DNA of 64,000 bases from Planctomycetaceae bacterium (GTDB lineage: Bacteria; Planctomycetota; Planctomycetia; Pirellulales; Pirellulaceae): contig PAQH01000025.1 of assembly GCA_002709225.1 (NCBI GenBank), forward strand, positions 1 to 64,000, read 5' to 3'. The notes beneath the pieces were generated by a model. It ran no database searches. It was not told the origin of the DNA and worked only from the letters and a program-made list of their open reading frames with translations. The position numbers were made by a program, and so were the translations under genes. Below, in pieces: positions 18,977-27,891 of this stretch (positions are counted from its first letter, which is position 1; every line of letters starts with the position of its first letter).

Positions 18977-19504
18977 ATGGCATTGAACGTCCGTCGTGTT
19001 GTCACGGGGCATAATCTCGCAGGGCAGGCTGTGGTGTTGTCGGACGGGACACCTCCGCAGTGCGGTGAGGATCCTGACGTAGGGGTTGGGATCGCCGAGT
19101 TATGGGTGACAGACGTATTTCCCGTATCGAATGAAGGCAGCGAGGAGGCAGTGCCAGATCCGTTGCCCATTGCGCCCGGCGAGCGGGGGACGGTGTTTCG
19201 GATTGTGGAGTTCCCGCCAGAACAGGGGGAACTTCCGAACACCGAGGCGGTGCAAGCGTACCTGCGCGAACATGGTACGGTTACCCCGGAGACGGCGCGG
19301 CACCCGGGGATGCATAAGACCCGTACCGTCGATTACGCGATCGTTCTCTCTGGCATGGTGGACCTGCTACTCGATCAGCAGGAAGTGACGCTGCGGGCGG
19401 GTGATACCGTAGTGCAACGGGGTACATTTCACGCGTGGGCGAACCGCTATGCCGAACCGTGCAGGGTCGCATTCGTCCTGGTGGCCGCGGAATCTGCAGC
19501 TTAG
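18977..19504 (+). CDS. Cupin-domain protein
   Basis: A 175-residue single-domain cupin without a signal peptide. The conserved barrel lies at about 108-170: TRTVDYAIVLSGMVDLLLD, VTLRAGDTVVQRGTFHAWAN and CRVAFVLVAAE. The first metal-site motif is atypical (TVDYAIVLSG with few His); the second keeps G-D-x-x-x-x-x-G-x-x-H-x-W-x-N. The start ATG has GGAGATG upstream. Similar cupins are often found with catabolic enzymes and may sense or isomerise small molecules; no function can be fixed here. Last gene of the phosphatase/sulfatase run. Confidence 0.85.
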   Translation: MALNVRRVVTGHNLAGQAVVLSDGTPPQCGEDPDVGVGIAELWVTDVFPVSNEGSEEAVPDPLPIAPGERGTVFRIVEFPPEQGELPNTEAVQAYLREHGTVTPETARHPGMHKTRTVDYAIVLSGMVDLLLDQQEVTLRAGDTVVQRGTFHAWANRYAEPCRVAFVLVAAESAA

Positions 19505-19537
19505 AGGTGAAGGCCGTGACGCCTTTCGCAAGGCGCT

Positions 19538-19581
19538 TGTGAGACGTTTAGATTTCTGTGAGACGTTTAGATTTCTGTGAG
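19538..19581. repeat. 19-bp tandem duplication at the DUF1552 stop codon
   Basis: The unit TGTGAGACGTTTAGATTTC is repeated 2.3 times. The copy nearest the gene codes the last residues LTEI and the stop of the minus-strand DUF1552 gene; the other copy lies just past the stop. It is a recent duplication of the gene end, without effect on the protein. Confidence 0.88.
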
Positions 19582-20883
19582 CCGCTGCCTGGCGTCACCG
19601 AATTCCGGAAGTTGTAGTCCCATCCGATCCATCAACGACAGGTAGAAACTGCATAGGCGGCGTTCTTCATCAGGTCGCCCCTGGTAGTCGAGGACGCGTC
19701 CTGTGGCCAGGGTGCCACGCAGCCCACCAACAGTGAGGACAGGAAGTTTGCTGTTGTCATGGGCCTGTCCGGACCACATGTTGTTGACAAAGTACAGGCA
19801 GCTGTTGTCCAGTACGGTGGTTTCGCCTTCGGGCATCGCCTGTAGTCGTTTGGCCAGATACGCGAGCTGCTCTACGTAATACGTAGAGATCCGCTCGTAG
19901 TCGATTTCGGTATCTTTGTGGGATGCAAAATGGTGCGAGATACGGACGTTCAGGAAGGGGTAGACAAGGCTGGAGATGTCACGGCACATGAGGAGAGTGC
20001 CGATGCGAGTTTTGTCGGTTTGGAAGGCCATTGCGATGATGTCGCACATGAGTTTCATGTGCTCGCGAATATCCTCGGGCATACCGTTGTCGGGCCGCGG
20101 CATGGAGAAAATGGGTTGGCCTTTATCGCGCGCTCGCAGTTCGGCGCGATCTTTTAGAGCCCGCATACGTTCGACCCGTTTCTCCACGTCACGCACGCTG
20201 ATCAGGAACTCATCCAACTTTAAGCGATCCGCAGCGCTGACTTTGCGCTGCAGATCTTTGGCATCTTCGAGCACTCGGTCGAGGATGCTCTGCGTGCGGC
20301 GACTTCCCTTATTGTCGAAGAGATTGTCGAATGCGAGGGACGGGTAGACCTCCATCGGGACGGGAGCTGTGATGTCACGCCAAGAAATGTGTGAGCTGTA
20401 AGCCATCGAGAAGTTGGTTTCGTGGTACCCCGTTACAGGCTGCTCGCAGCCCAGCACGATGCTTCCCTGAAGGGTTTGCGCTTCGAGGTGACGCGCTAAC
20501 ATCTGGTCAACTGAAATACCGCCCTTGAGTTCAGCACCTTTCTGAAGTGACGCGCCGGAGAGGATGTTGCCGGTCATGCCGGGGTGAATACCCACTCCGG
20601 TGGCATTCTTGTTAAAAAGACCGGAAATCACATTGAGCTGGTCTTTGAATCCCGCTAGTGGCTTTAGGCAATTGCCCAATTGCATTTCTTTTCCGGAACC
20701 TTTGGCGTACCACTCCGTCTGATGGACACCATTGCCCATAAATAGGGCCGCGAAACGCTGGGGCGGCGCGGCGTCTGCATCTTTTCCCCAGACGGGTAGC
20801 GATTCAAGCCAGGGTAGAGACATGACCACTCCCGTGCCCCGCAAAAACGTGCGACGACTAACGAGGTCCTTGTGTTGTGGCAT
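19567..20883 (-). CDS. DUF1552 twin-arginine exported protein
   Basis: A 438-residue DUF1552 protein. The signal SRRTFLRGTGVVMSLPWLES spans residues 9-28. Family blocks include RFAALFMGNGVHQTEWY, NVISGLFNK, GISVDQMLA, LGCEQPV, AYSSHISW, RTQSILDRVLEDAKDLQR and YFVNNMWSGQAHDNSKLPVL. Like DUF1501 it is thought to share the alkaline-phosphatase fold, but no activity is known. It lies 75 bp downstream of the DUF1592-type cytochrome gene on the same strand, the usual pairing. A GGAG lies about 15 bases before the ATG. Confidence 0.92.
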   Translation of the reverse strand: MPQHKDLVSRRTFLRGTGVVMSLPWLESLPVWGKDADAAPPQRFAALFMGNGVHQTEWYAKGSGKEMQLGNCLKPLAGFKDQLNVISGLFNKNATGVGIHPGMTGNILSGASLQKGAELKGGISVDQMLARHLEAQTLQGSIVLGCEQPVTGYHETNFSMAYSSHISWRDITAPVPMEVYPSLAFDNLFDNKGSRRTQSILDRVLEDAKDLQRKVSAADRLKLDEFLISVRDVEKRVERMRALKDRAELRARDKGQPIFSMPRPDNGMPEDIREHMKLMCDIIAMAFQTDKTRIGTLLMCRDISSLVYPFLNVRISHHFASHKDTEIDYERISTYYVEQLAYLAKRLQAMPEGETTVLDNSCLYFVNNMWSGQAHDNSKLPVLTVGGLRGTLATGRVLDYQGRPDEERRLCSFYLSLMDRMGLQLPEFGDARQRLTEI

Positions 20884-20958
20884 CAGTCTCTTCTCCGGTG
20901 TAAGGGGACTGTCAATCGTAGCATCGTACCGAACCGCGGTGGGCTAGAGCAACACAGG

Positions 20959-23856
20959 TTAGTCGGGGGACGGCGCCGATGGGCGTTTGGTCAGGAATTG
21001 TCGACTGGAAACAATGACCTCGATCAGACTGCTGAACTTCCCGTCGGTGGCGGCCAAGGCCTCGGTCATGCGATGGAGTGTCGGGTCATCTGACAATAGT
21101 AGTGTGCGGCCCAGGCCATAGGCCAGTAGTTTCTTGCACAGCGTGTCACGAAATTGCGATTTGCGGTGTTTCTGGAGGTAGCTGAGCAATGCGGGCAATC
21201 CTTCCCCAGCGCTGCCGTCGGGAAACTGGGTGCGAGTCTCGACTGGCCGTCCCCCCAAATCGCGGGTGCGAAGTTCACCGATGGGGCCATACGCCTCAAA
21301 CGGGAGTCCCGCAAAGTCAAATTTGTCATGACAGGCCGCACAACTCTTCTGCTCACGATGCTGTTGCAGCACCTCACGAAGCGTTTTGTCGCCGAGCGCA
21401 GACTCGTCGCTAGGAAGTTCGGGTACGGTGGGTGGTGGTGGTGGGATCCGTTCCCCGAGTACTTCCTTCACGATCCAGTAGCCACGTTTGACAGGGCTGG
21501 TGCGCAGGCCCGGCGCATTCTTGGTGAGAAAGACCGCCATCGGGAGCAGGCCTCCGCGTCCATAACGGTGTGCATCGTCAATGCGCAGCCAACCACTTGC
21601 CGCCGCGTCGGTGGGGCTGTATGGCATGCCGTAGTGTTGCGCCAGACGGGCGTCGACAAAGGTGTGGTTGGCCGAGAAGAAGTCGTCTGTGGAGCGGTCG
21701 CGGCGGATAAGGTCCGTCAGGAAATGTACGGGTTCCTGATACATGGAATCACGCAGCTGGTCGGTAAATTGCGTGAAGCGGGTGCGATCGACTGCCACGT
21801 GATTGCGAAATTGGTGAAAGCCCAGCCACTGACCGCCGAATTCGGCGGCCAACGCCATTGCCCGTTCATCTTTGAGCATTCGCTGGGCCTGGGAAACCAG
21901 GGTTGAGGGCGTTTGGAGGTCGCCACGTTGGGCCAGCCGAAGAAGTTCCCCGTCGGGCATGCTGGACCACAGGAAATAGCTGAGCCGGTTTGCCAACGCG
22001 TAGCCAGGCAAACGATGGTCGTCGTCCCCGGGGGCTACCAAGTCAACGCGGTAACAGAAATGCGGCGAGACAAGGATGCTGGTGGCGACGTCTCGAATAG
22101 CCTGCTCATGGTTGAGTCCGCGCTGTTGCCGCAGCTGCCGGTAGAACTCCAGGAGCCGAGCCCGCTCAGTGGAGGTCACGGGCCTCCGCCAGGCCTGGTT
22201 CGCAAAACGGAGCAGCGCGGCCAGGTGGTGTGATTCCGCGTCGGCGACAAGAGCGGCGTTCGCCTGGATGCGTTTTGAAATGGTGACAAAATACTGTGCG
22301 ATTTCTGCGATGGCCTCATCGCTGAGGTCGCGTTCACGTACAGCGGCCACATACAGTTTCGCAAACTTCTCGATGGTGGCGGGTGATGTGGCCGTGCGGT
22401 CCTCGCCCCGCAGAAAGTCAAACTCGGCGGCGGTAATGACCTCACGTCCCTCAGCCCGTTCAAAGTAGATGTAATCCTGGAACTGCCGCTCCAACGCGTT
22501 GGTTATGAAAAAAAGTTCCTGCCACATCTGGTCGATTTGTGCCTGTTGGGCGGAGTTTAGGATTAGGTCGTACAGCGGCCTGTCATCACGGTAATACCCA
22601 ACTTGTAAGTGGAATCCAGCGCCCAGGAGTCGTCCCTTGTTTTGGTCCTTAAAGGGAAGATTCATGCGGCCCCGTTCGGTGCGTACGAAAGTGTCCGGAA
22701 AAATGTTGCAGAAACGCTCAATGGCTTCCCGTAGGTCCTCGTTCTGGCGCTCGTCTTCAGTCATGGTGCCGCTACGCCGCTGCTCGGCAATCAGGCGATT
22801 CTTCCAGAGTACACCCGGTTGAGTTGTCGGGTTGAGCTGAGGTATCAGCACAGACGGGAAGTCCGCGACCCGTTTGGCGCGTTCTTTCAAAATCCAGTCG
22901 CGAATGCTTTGCGCGGCGGGAACTGGCACCCTGGTGTCGTCACGAGAAGGGATTGGCAAGCCACGCCACTTAGAACGCAATTCGGCGAGCGGACCGTGGT
23001 CGTTCCGCTCGCCTTCTAGGAGGGCGTACAGGGTCATCAGGTACTTGGGACTCAGCTGTCGGGATTCCGCGAGACTCTGCAGGGTCGCCTGTTGCCGGCC
23101 CAGCACGTCGCGGTGCTTGTACTCCCAGGCCGCCAGCAGGAAATCGCCATAGTCGGTGTTCTGTGCGAGGTAAAAGTCGACGATTCGGCGGACCGCGAAT
23201 TTGTCCCGATCGGAATACGTGATCGCTGGGTGAGGTGCGAACGTGATGCCGCTGGGCAACAACACAAGGTGGTCGATCACACGCTGCCCGGCGGACAAAT
23301 ATTTGTCGAGCAGTGCGGGTGACATGGCCAGAGATTCGCCGGAGTTCGCGAAACCCGCCTCGTTGGCCGGATCGAGAGGGAATTCTCGGGTGGGACGGAT
23401 GTCGATACCAGTCAAGTCACGGATGGTGTAGTCATATTCGGCGTTGCTGAGTCTTCGGGCGAGTACCGGTCCAGGGTCGCCGGCATTCAGTTGTGCTTCA
23501 TAGCGACGTAACGCGCGAATCCAGCGTATCACGTCTGTTCGCACTTGTGGCGCGGGGCGGAGGTCGGCGTCGCCGGGCGGCATCTCGTCCGCGTTCAGAC
23601 GTTCGAGAATCAACTGCCAATGTCCCAAGTCTTGCCGAACGGCGTCGAGGGTAGAGAAGCCGCTGAGATCGAACTTGGCCTTGGGGTCGCGCGGTCCGTG
23701 GCAGGAAACGCAATAGGTGTTCAAGAACGGTTTGACGACGGATTGAAAGTCCCGTTGCAAGCGGGCTGGAATTGCTTCCTGCTGGGATCTAGCGGGAACC
23801 ATCGGCAGCAGGCCCCAGCTGGCGAACAGCAGTGTCAGGAGGCGATTTGTTCGCAT
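20959..23856 (-). CDS. DUF1587/1595/1592/1588/1585 cytochrome fusion
   Basis: A 965-residue exported protein. After the signal peptide a c-type heme motif CVSCH lies at 49-53. Then, in order: DUF1587 (RRLSNAEYDYTIRDLTGIDI, about 130), a long middle region, DUF1595 (FANQAWRRPVTSTERARL, about 555), DUF1592 (LANRLSYFLWSSMPDGELL), DUF1588 with RTSPVKRGYWIVKEVLGE, a PPPPP run and CAACH near residue 838, and DUF1585 (KKLLAYGLGRTL). Two C-x-x-C-H motifs suggest a diheme protein. Compared with the paralogue at 27.9 kb it has a long extra segment (about 225-530) between DUF1587 and DUF1595 with no known domain. Cotranscribed with the DUF1552 gene. Reaction unknown. Confidence 0.93.
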   Translation of the reverse strand: MRTNRLLTLLFASWGLLPMVPARSQQEAIPARLQRDFQSVVKPFLNTYCVSCHGPRDPKAKFDLSGFSTLDAVRQDLGHWQLILERLNADEMPPGDADLRPAPQVRTDVIRWIRALRRYEAQLNAGDPGPVLARRLSNAEYDYTIRDLTGIDIRPTREFPLDPANEAGFANSGESLAMSPALLDKYLSAGQRVIDHLVLLPSGITFAPHPAITYSDRDKFAVRRIVDFYLAQNTDYGDFLLAAWEYKHRDVLGRQQATLQSLAESRQLSPKYLMTLYALLEGERNDHGPLAELRSKWRGLPIPSRDDTRVPVPAAQSIRDWILKERAKRVADFPSVLIPQLNPTTQPGVLWKNRLIAEQRRSGTMTEDERQNEDLREAIERFCNIFPDTFVRTERGRMNLPFKDQNKGRLLGAGFHLQVGYYRDDRPLYDLILNSAQQAQIDQMWQELFFITNALERQFQDYIYFERAEGREVITAAEFDFLRGEDRTATSPATIEKFAKLYVAAVRERDLSDEAIAEIAQYFVTISKRIQANAALVADAESHHLAALLRFANQAWRRPVTSTERARLLEFYRQLRQQRGLNHEQAIRDVATSILVSPHFCYRVDLVAPGDDDHRLPGYALANRLSYFLWSSMPDGELLRLAQRGDLQTPSTLVSQAQRMLKDERAMALAAEFGGQWLGFHQFRNHVAVDRTRFTQFTDQLRDSMYQEPVHFLTDLIRRDRSTDDFFSANHTFVDARLAQHYGMPYSPTDAAASGWLRIDDAHRYGRGGLLPMAVFLTKNAPGLRTSPVKRGYWIVKEVLGERIPPPPPTVPELPSDESALGDKTLREVLQQHREQKSCAACHDKFDFAGLPFEAYGPIGELRTRDLGGRPVETRTQFPDGSAGEGLPALLSYLQKHRKSQFRDTLCKKLLAYGLGRTLLLSDDPTLHRMTEALAATDGKFSSLIEVIVSSRQFLTKRPSAPSPD

Positions 23857-24229
23857 AGCCAGCGCATTCCAAAAAAGGTTGGGGTCGTCCGGAATGATAG
23901 CACAGGCTCACGGGCCAGGGCCACCGCGCGGCGGTTTCTCTGAGACATGTGTGCCCCGCGCCGGTTACCGGGGAACCCCAGAAGCTTGGTGACGGGGAAA
24001 CTAGATTGCCCCGCTCGGCCCGCTTTGTTAGCGTGGAACGGGGAGGGGCGTCATCCGTCGCGGCTGCGCAGCTGGTCGCGGTACCCCAGTGGGTGACAGT
24101 CGGGAATGCGGAGTTTTGGGCGTGAAAACTATCTTGTGTCGAGGAATCTGTGTCGCAGCCGTCCTGTTGGGACCGTGCGGTATAGAAGGGACGATATTCC
24201 CATTGTTTGGGTGAGAGGAGTTGGGTCCG
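23857..24229. other. Divergent intergenic region, no gene seen
   Basis: This 373-bp gap separates the divergent DUF1592-type gene and the M81 gene. I see no coding sequence that is not a shadow, and no RNA gene. A TATAGA at 24181-24186 could be a -10 element for the M81 gene, but no -35 match stands at the right distance. GAGAGGAG at 24213-24220 is the ribosome-binding site of the M81 gene. Confidence 0.55.
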
Positions 24230-25705
24230 ATGCGTGTCGCGACGGGAGCCATCAGCCACGAGACCAGCACTTTTACGCCCATAGCGACGACTGAGGAGAG
24301 TTTTTACGAACGGTTTGGGGTCCGCGCCGGAGCAGACATGTTGTCCGCGTTTACTGGCACCAATACCCCTTTGGGTGGGTTTATTGAAGGGGCGGCGGCC
24401 CACGAGTTCGAACTGGTGCCGACGCTTTATGCGGAAGCACATCCCAGCGGGCCCGCGCCGCGGGCGGTGTTGGACAAGATCCTTGCACAATTTCTCGCGC
24501 ATGTTGACGCCGCCGGGCACATTGATGGCGTGCTGTTGGAAATGCACGGCTCGATGGTGGCGGAGGGATTACCCGACGCGGACGGTCACATTCTTTCGGT
24601 GATTCGCGAGCACGTCGGTCGCGACGTTCCGGTCGTGGTGCAACTCGACATTCACTCGAATATGTCTTACGAAATGATTCGACGGGCGGATGTGCTGATT
24701 GGCCGCGAGACATTTCCGGAGGTCGATATGGCCGCTCGGGGGCGCGAGTGCGCGGACGTTCTTGTCCGGATGGTGCGTGAACGCCTCCAGCCTACGATGG
24801 CACTGGCGAAGATTCCGATGATGTGGGGGCTCAATCAGGTGACGGAGCACTTGCCGATGCGCGACGCGATTGGGCAGTTACATGCGCTGGAAGCGAATCA
24901 GGACGTGGTTTGCGCTTCGATAGCGACCTGTTTCCCGTTGGCGGATGTACCGGACATGGGCGCATCGGTCTATGTGGTCACCGACAATGATCAGGCGGCT
25001 GCGCAGCGTTACGCGGACGGTTTGGCGGAGTGGATCTACCAGAGGCGGGAATCCTGGCAAGGCAGTATGCCCAGTACCAAAACCGCGCTGCAACACGCCG
25101 AGGAGGTGGGCCGTTATCCGGTCGTACTGGCCGACCGGAATGATAACACCGGTGGCGGATCTCCCGGTGATAGTACAGGCATGTTACGGGCCTTCGTGGA
25201 AGCAAAATTGGCAGCGGCCTGTGTATTGTACCTCGTCGATCCAGCTGCCGTCGCGGTCTGTGCAGCGGCCGGCGAAGGAGCGGTGTTGGAAATCGCGATT
25301 GGCGGGAAGGCGTCGCCGTTGCAAGGGCAGCCGGTGTCGTTGCAGGTCGAGGTGCTGGCGTTGTCGGATGGCCGATTCCGGTACGACGGTCCGATGTACG
25401 CGGGGCTGGAGGCTTCCATGGGGCCATCGGCGCACGTGCGCGCCGAAGGGATCCACATTTTGCTCGTCACGACGCGAGAGCAGCCGTTTGACACGGCGTT
25501 TGCCCGTACGCTTGGCCTCGATCCGCGCGACATGCGTTATGTCGGTGTCAAGTCGGCGGCACACTTCCGTGCCGGATTCGAATCGTGGGCGGGGCAGATC
25601 TGCGTGGTGTCCGAACCGAGTGTCCACAGTCCGGAGCACGTTGGGTTTTCCTCGCTGGGACGTGAAGTGTTTCCGCTTACACGGGCCGCCAGCGAAAGCG
25701 GGTGA
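24230..25705 (+). CDS. M81 family metallopeptidase (MlrC/microcystinase C-like)
   Basis: A 491-residue cytoplasmic protein of the M81 family, zinc enzymes named after microcystin-degrading MlrC but mostly of unknown substrate. The N-terminus RVATGAISHETSTFTP is the family's H-E-T-N/S-T-F block; VLLEMHGSM and VVQLDIHSNMS provide D-x-H-type metal ligands. The C-terminal MlrC domain follows from about 300 (VVLADRNDNTGGGSPGDST, MYAGLEASMG, VGVKSAAHFRAGF). No signal peptide. The ATG at 24230 has GAGAGGAG nine bases upstream. Its stop is three bases from the stop of the convergent DUF4838 gene. It stands alone on its strand. Confidence 0.93.
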   Translation: MRVATGAISHETSTFTPIATTEESFYERFGVRAGADMLSAFTGTNTPLGGFIEGAAAHEFELVPTLYAEAHPSGPAPRAVLDKILAQFLAHVDAAGHIDGVLLEMHGSMVAEGLPDADGHILSVIREHVGRDVPVVVQLDIHSNMSYEMIRRADVLIGRETFPEVDMAARGRECADVLVRMVRERLQPTMALAKIPMMWGLNQVTEHLPMRDAIGQLHALEANQDVVCASIATCFPLADVPDMGASVYVVTDNDQAAAQRYADGLAEWIYQRRESWQGSMPSTKTALQHAEEVGRYPVVLADRNDNTGGGSPGDSTGMLRAFVEAKLAAACVLYLVDPAAVAVCAAAGEGAVLEIAIGGKASPLQGQPVSLQVEVLALSDGRFRYDGPMYAGLEASMGPSAHVRAEGIHILLVTTREQPFDTAFARTLGLDPRDMRYVGVKSAAHFRAGFESWAGQICVVSEPSVHSPEHVGFSSLGREVFPLTRAASESG

Positions 25706-25708
25706 GAC

Positions 25709-27532
25709 TTACCACGATTCGTTCGGTTTGAGACCAAATCCGACCTTCAAGTATTGTCGCATGGTCTCGTTGGTGCTGGCTTCTTCCCAGTGGGTGATAC
25801 CGTACTTCCTGCAGAGCGCGAAATACTGGCGGAAATGGGGGCGTGTACGCCGTGCTACGTCGGTGGGGAGTTGCTGATCGCCAGGCGGCCAGATCCATGT
25901 TAGGGCTTCACTCAAGGCTCCCATATGGGTTCCGATGGAGGCTTTTTCCAACCGGCGCCGGAAGGTTTCGTTGGGCGCCTCGGCAATGGCTTGCTCAAAG
26001 AGCTGACTGCCTTGTTGGGCTAACGCGGGGTCAATGCCGTAATGTCGAGCGTGGCCGACCCAGCGATGCTGAATTCCCTTTGCGGACGCGGCGGAGTGAA
26101 TGCGCTCAATGTAGGCACGGATGCGGGGACCCGCGTCGCCGTAATGGAGGCGCAGGAACTCGTTCATCAGTGCGTCGCTGTCGGCGGCGGGATCCCAGAG
26201 CAGCCGCGCGGTGAGATAATTCATCAAGTCGTTGAGGCCTGCGTGTGGCGCGTTGAATACCGATTGTGCGAACACGCCGGTGACTCCCTGCGCCGCGAAA
26301 TAGCGGAGGTTGGGGCCCAGGGACAGCATGTTGGGGATGGGCATGTGGTACATCGCGAAATCGGTGTTGTAGTACCACAGGTGGACACGTTTGGCGATGC
26401 GGCCCCAACCCGCGAGATCACGGCGGAAGGTCACACTGGCAGGGTAATCCGAGGTGGCGATAGGATCCGTGATACTGCAGTCGTGGCTGGTCAATTGGAT
26501 ATAGACATTATCGCGGGCACGGAGTGTCTTGGGTGGTTTTTGCGAATAGTAATAGGCTAGCGTTCCGACCACGACGTCAGGGTGTGTTGCGGCGACCTGT
26601 GCCGCCACAGAGTTAACAAATCGTAACAGGCTGCCGGCGCCCGATTCTTCTCGGCGGTCAATCTCTTCGCAACGCTCGCAAGTGCATTTGTGTCCCCAGT
26701 CGTTCTGGCTGACGGCAATGCTCCGCTGAGTCGGATTCGCGGCAAGCTCGTTGAGGACAGCCTTGGTCACAATCTGCAACACATCCGGGTTGGTGAGGCA
26801 GAGCTGGGCGTCATATTGCTTTTGGATGGCGATCCCATTGCGTAGCCCGAAATATTCGGGAAACGTTTTGGAGTATTTCTGCCATGGTACCTGGCGATAA
26901 AAGCTGTGACCGGCAAGGCCGATGGGCGTATTGCCGCCGAGGCGCGGCTGTGGTGTCACGGTATTGCACCGGAGGCGGGCGGCGAATTGAGGGTTTTGGG
27001 GGTTGATCTGATAGGCAGGGTACCGGTAGGTGAATTGTGGGCGGTAGCTCCGGTCCGTGCGTGGAAGGGGCGTGTTCAGCGGTACCTGAGGCCTGTGGGT
27101 GTGATCGACGGTAAGGAAACGGACTCCCAGGAAATCTTCGAGAAATGTGTAGACACCGTAGAGCACGCCCCTGGTTCCACCGCCCACGATTGCGACTTGT
27201 CCCGCGCGAATCACGATTCGCAGCTCTTCTGTTTTCAGGTCGCTGGCATCGATGGCCAGGGCGCTCTGGCGCAGGGCGGCGCTGTTTCCTATGTAGATGC
27301 GTTGGTGCGCAGGCTTCGTGGGGGTACTGACGATGGGCAACGTCGCACCCGTTGCCGAGGCGAAGCCCTGCTGGAATTCGGTCGCGGCGTATTTTTCATG
27401 GGGCCGCGGATCTGCTGGGATGACGATTTCGTTCGTCAGCAACGCAGCGATGGTTTGTGCAGCGCCGCGGGTGAGGAACAGATTTCCGAGAACGGCGGAC
27501 GTTACGATGATAAGTATTGGAAACAATCGCAT
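25709..27532 (-). CDS. Exported DUF4838 protein (alpha-glucuronidase N-terminal-like domain)
   Basis: A 607-residue protein of the DUF4838 family. A signal peptide (MRLFPILIIVTSAVLGNLFL) is followed by an alpha-glucuronidase N-domain-like region (KYAATEFQQGFASATGATLP, GTRGVLYGVYTFLEDFLGVR, about 50-150) and the DUF4838 core (FPEYFGLRNG, VSQNDWGHKCTCERCEEID, HLWYYNTDF). The C-x-C-x-x-C cluster in KCTCERCEEID is typical of the family. The open frame continues to 27802, but the ATG at 27532 gives the signal peptide at the N-terminus. The resemblance to GH67/GH20 accessory domains suggests glycan hydrolysis; this is not proven. Confidence 0.9.
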   Translation of the reverse strand: MRLFPILIIVTSAVLGNLFLTRGAAQTIAALLTNEIVIPADPRPHEKYAATEFQQGFASATGATLPIVSTPTKPAHQRIYIGNSAALRQSALAIDASDLKTEELRIVIRAGQVAIVGGGTRGVLYGVYTFLEDFLGVRFLTVDHTHRPQVPLNTPLPRTDRSYRPQFTYRYPAYQINPQNPQFAARLRCNTVTPQPRLGGNTPIGLAGHSFYRQVPWQKYSKTFPEYFGLRNGIAIQKQYDAQLCLTNPDVLQIVTKAVLNELAANPTQRSIAVSQNDWGHKCTCERCEEIDRREESGAGSLLRFVNSVAAQVAATHPDVVVGTLAYYYSQKPPKTLRARDNVYIQLTSHDCSITDPIATSDYPASVTFRRDLAGWGRIAKRVHLWYYNTDFAMYHMPIPNMLSLGPNLRYFAAQGVTGVFAQSVFNAPHAGLNDLMNYLTARLLWDPAADSDALMNEFLRLHYGDAGPRIRAYIERIHSAASAKGIQHRWVGHARHYGIDPALAQQGSQLFEQAIAEAPNETFRRRLEKASIGTHMGALSEALTWIWPPGDQQLPTDVARRTRPHFRQYFALCRKYGITHWEEASTNETMRQYLKVGFGLKPNESW

Positions 27533-27891
27533 CGCATCGCCCGCGCGTGGAGGCCTGGTCGCCACAGGCCGACTTGTGTGTGGGAAATGATGGGGTAGCG
27601 TACCACGTTGGCGGCGCAAACGGAACGGTGAGAATGCGCAGAGGGTGCGTCCAGTGAGGGAGTACTGGTGTCGTTGTGGAAGGTCGCCCAGCGCGGCCCG
27701 CTTGTCGGGGTGGCGCCGAGGGTGCACTGCCCAGCAGGACGCAATCAGCGAGGCGGAGAAGGTGTGATTTACCGGGGGAAACAGGGAGGCGGGGGTACGC
27801 ACGGTTTGGAACCGGCATTGATTCTCCGCTGGGAACGTAGGAAACTAGAGGCACAGATCTGTGGCAGAGAATATGAAGAACGTGGAAATCC
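27533..27891. other. Divergent intergenic region with a 12-bp palindrome
   Basis: This 359-bp gap holds no gene I can support; open frames here are shadows or upstream read-through. The perfect palindrome CACAGATCTGTG at 27852-27863 lies 28 bases before the DUF1592-type gene start and could be an operator. No clear -35/-10 pair was found for either direction. Confidence 0.5.

Noticed and set aside
24945-25877. 310-codon open frame on the plus strand inside the M81 gene
   Set aside because: It overlaps the well-supported M81 gene in another frame and its translation is Arg/Ser-rich without any motif.
26906-27598. 230-codon plus-strand frame opposite the DUF4838 gene
   Set aside because: Antisense to a recognised family member and with no motif of its own.
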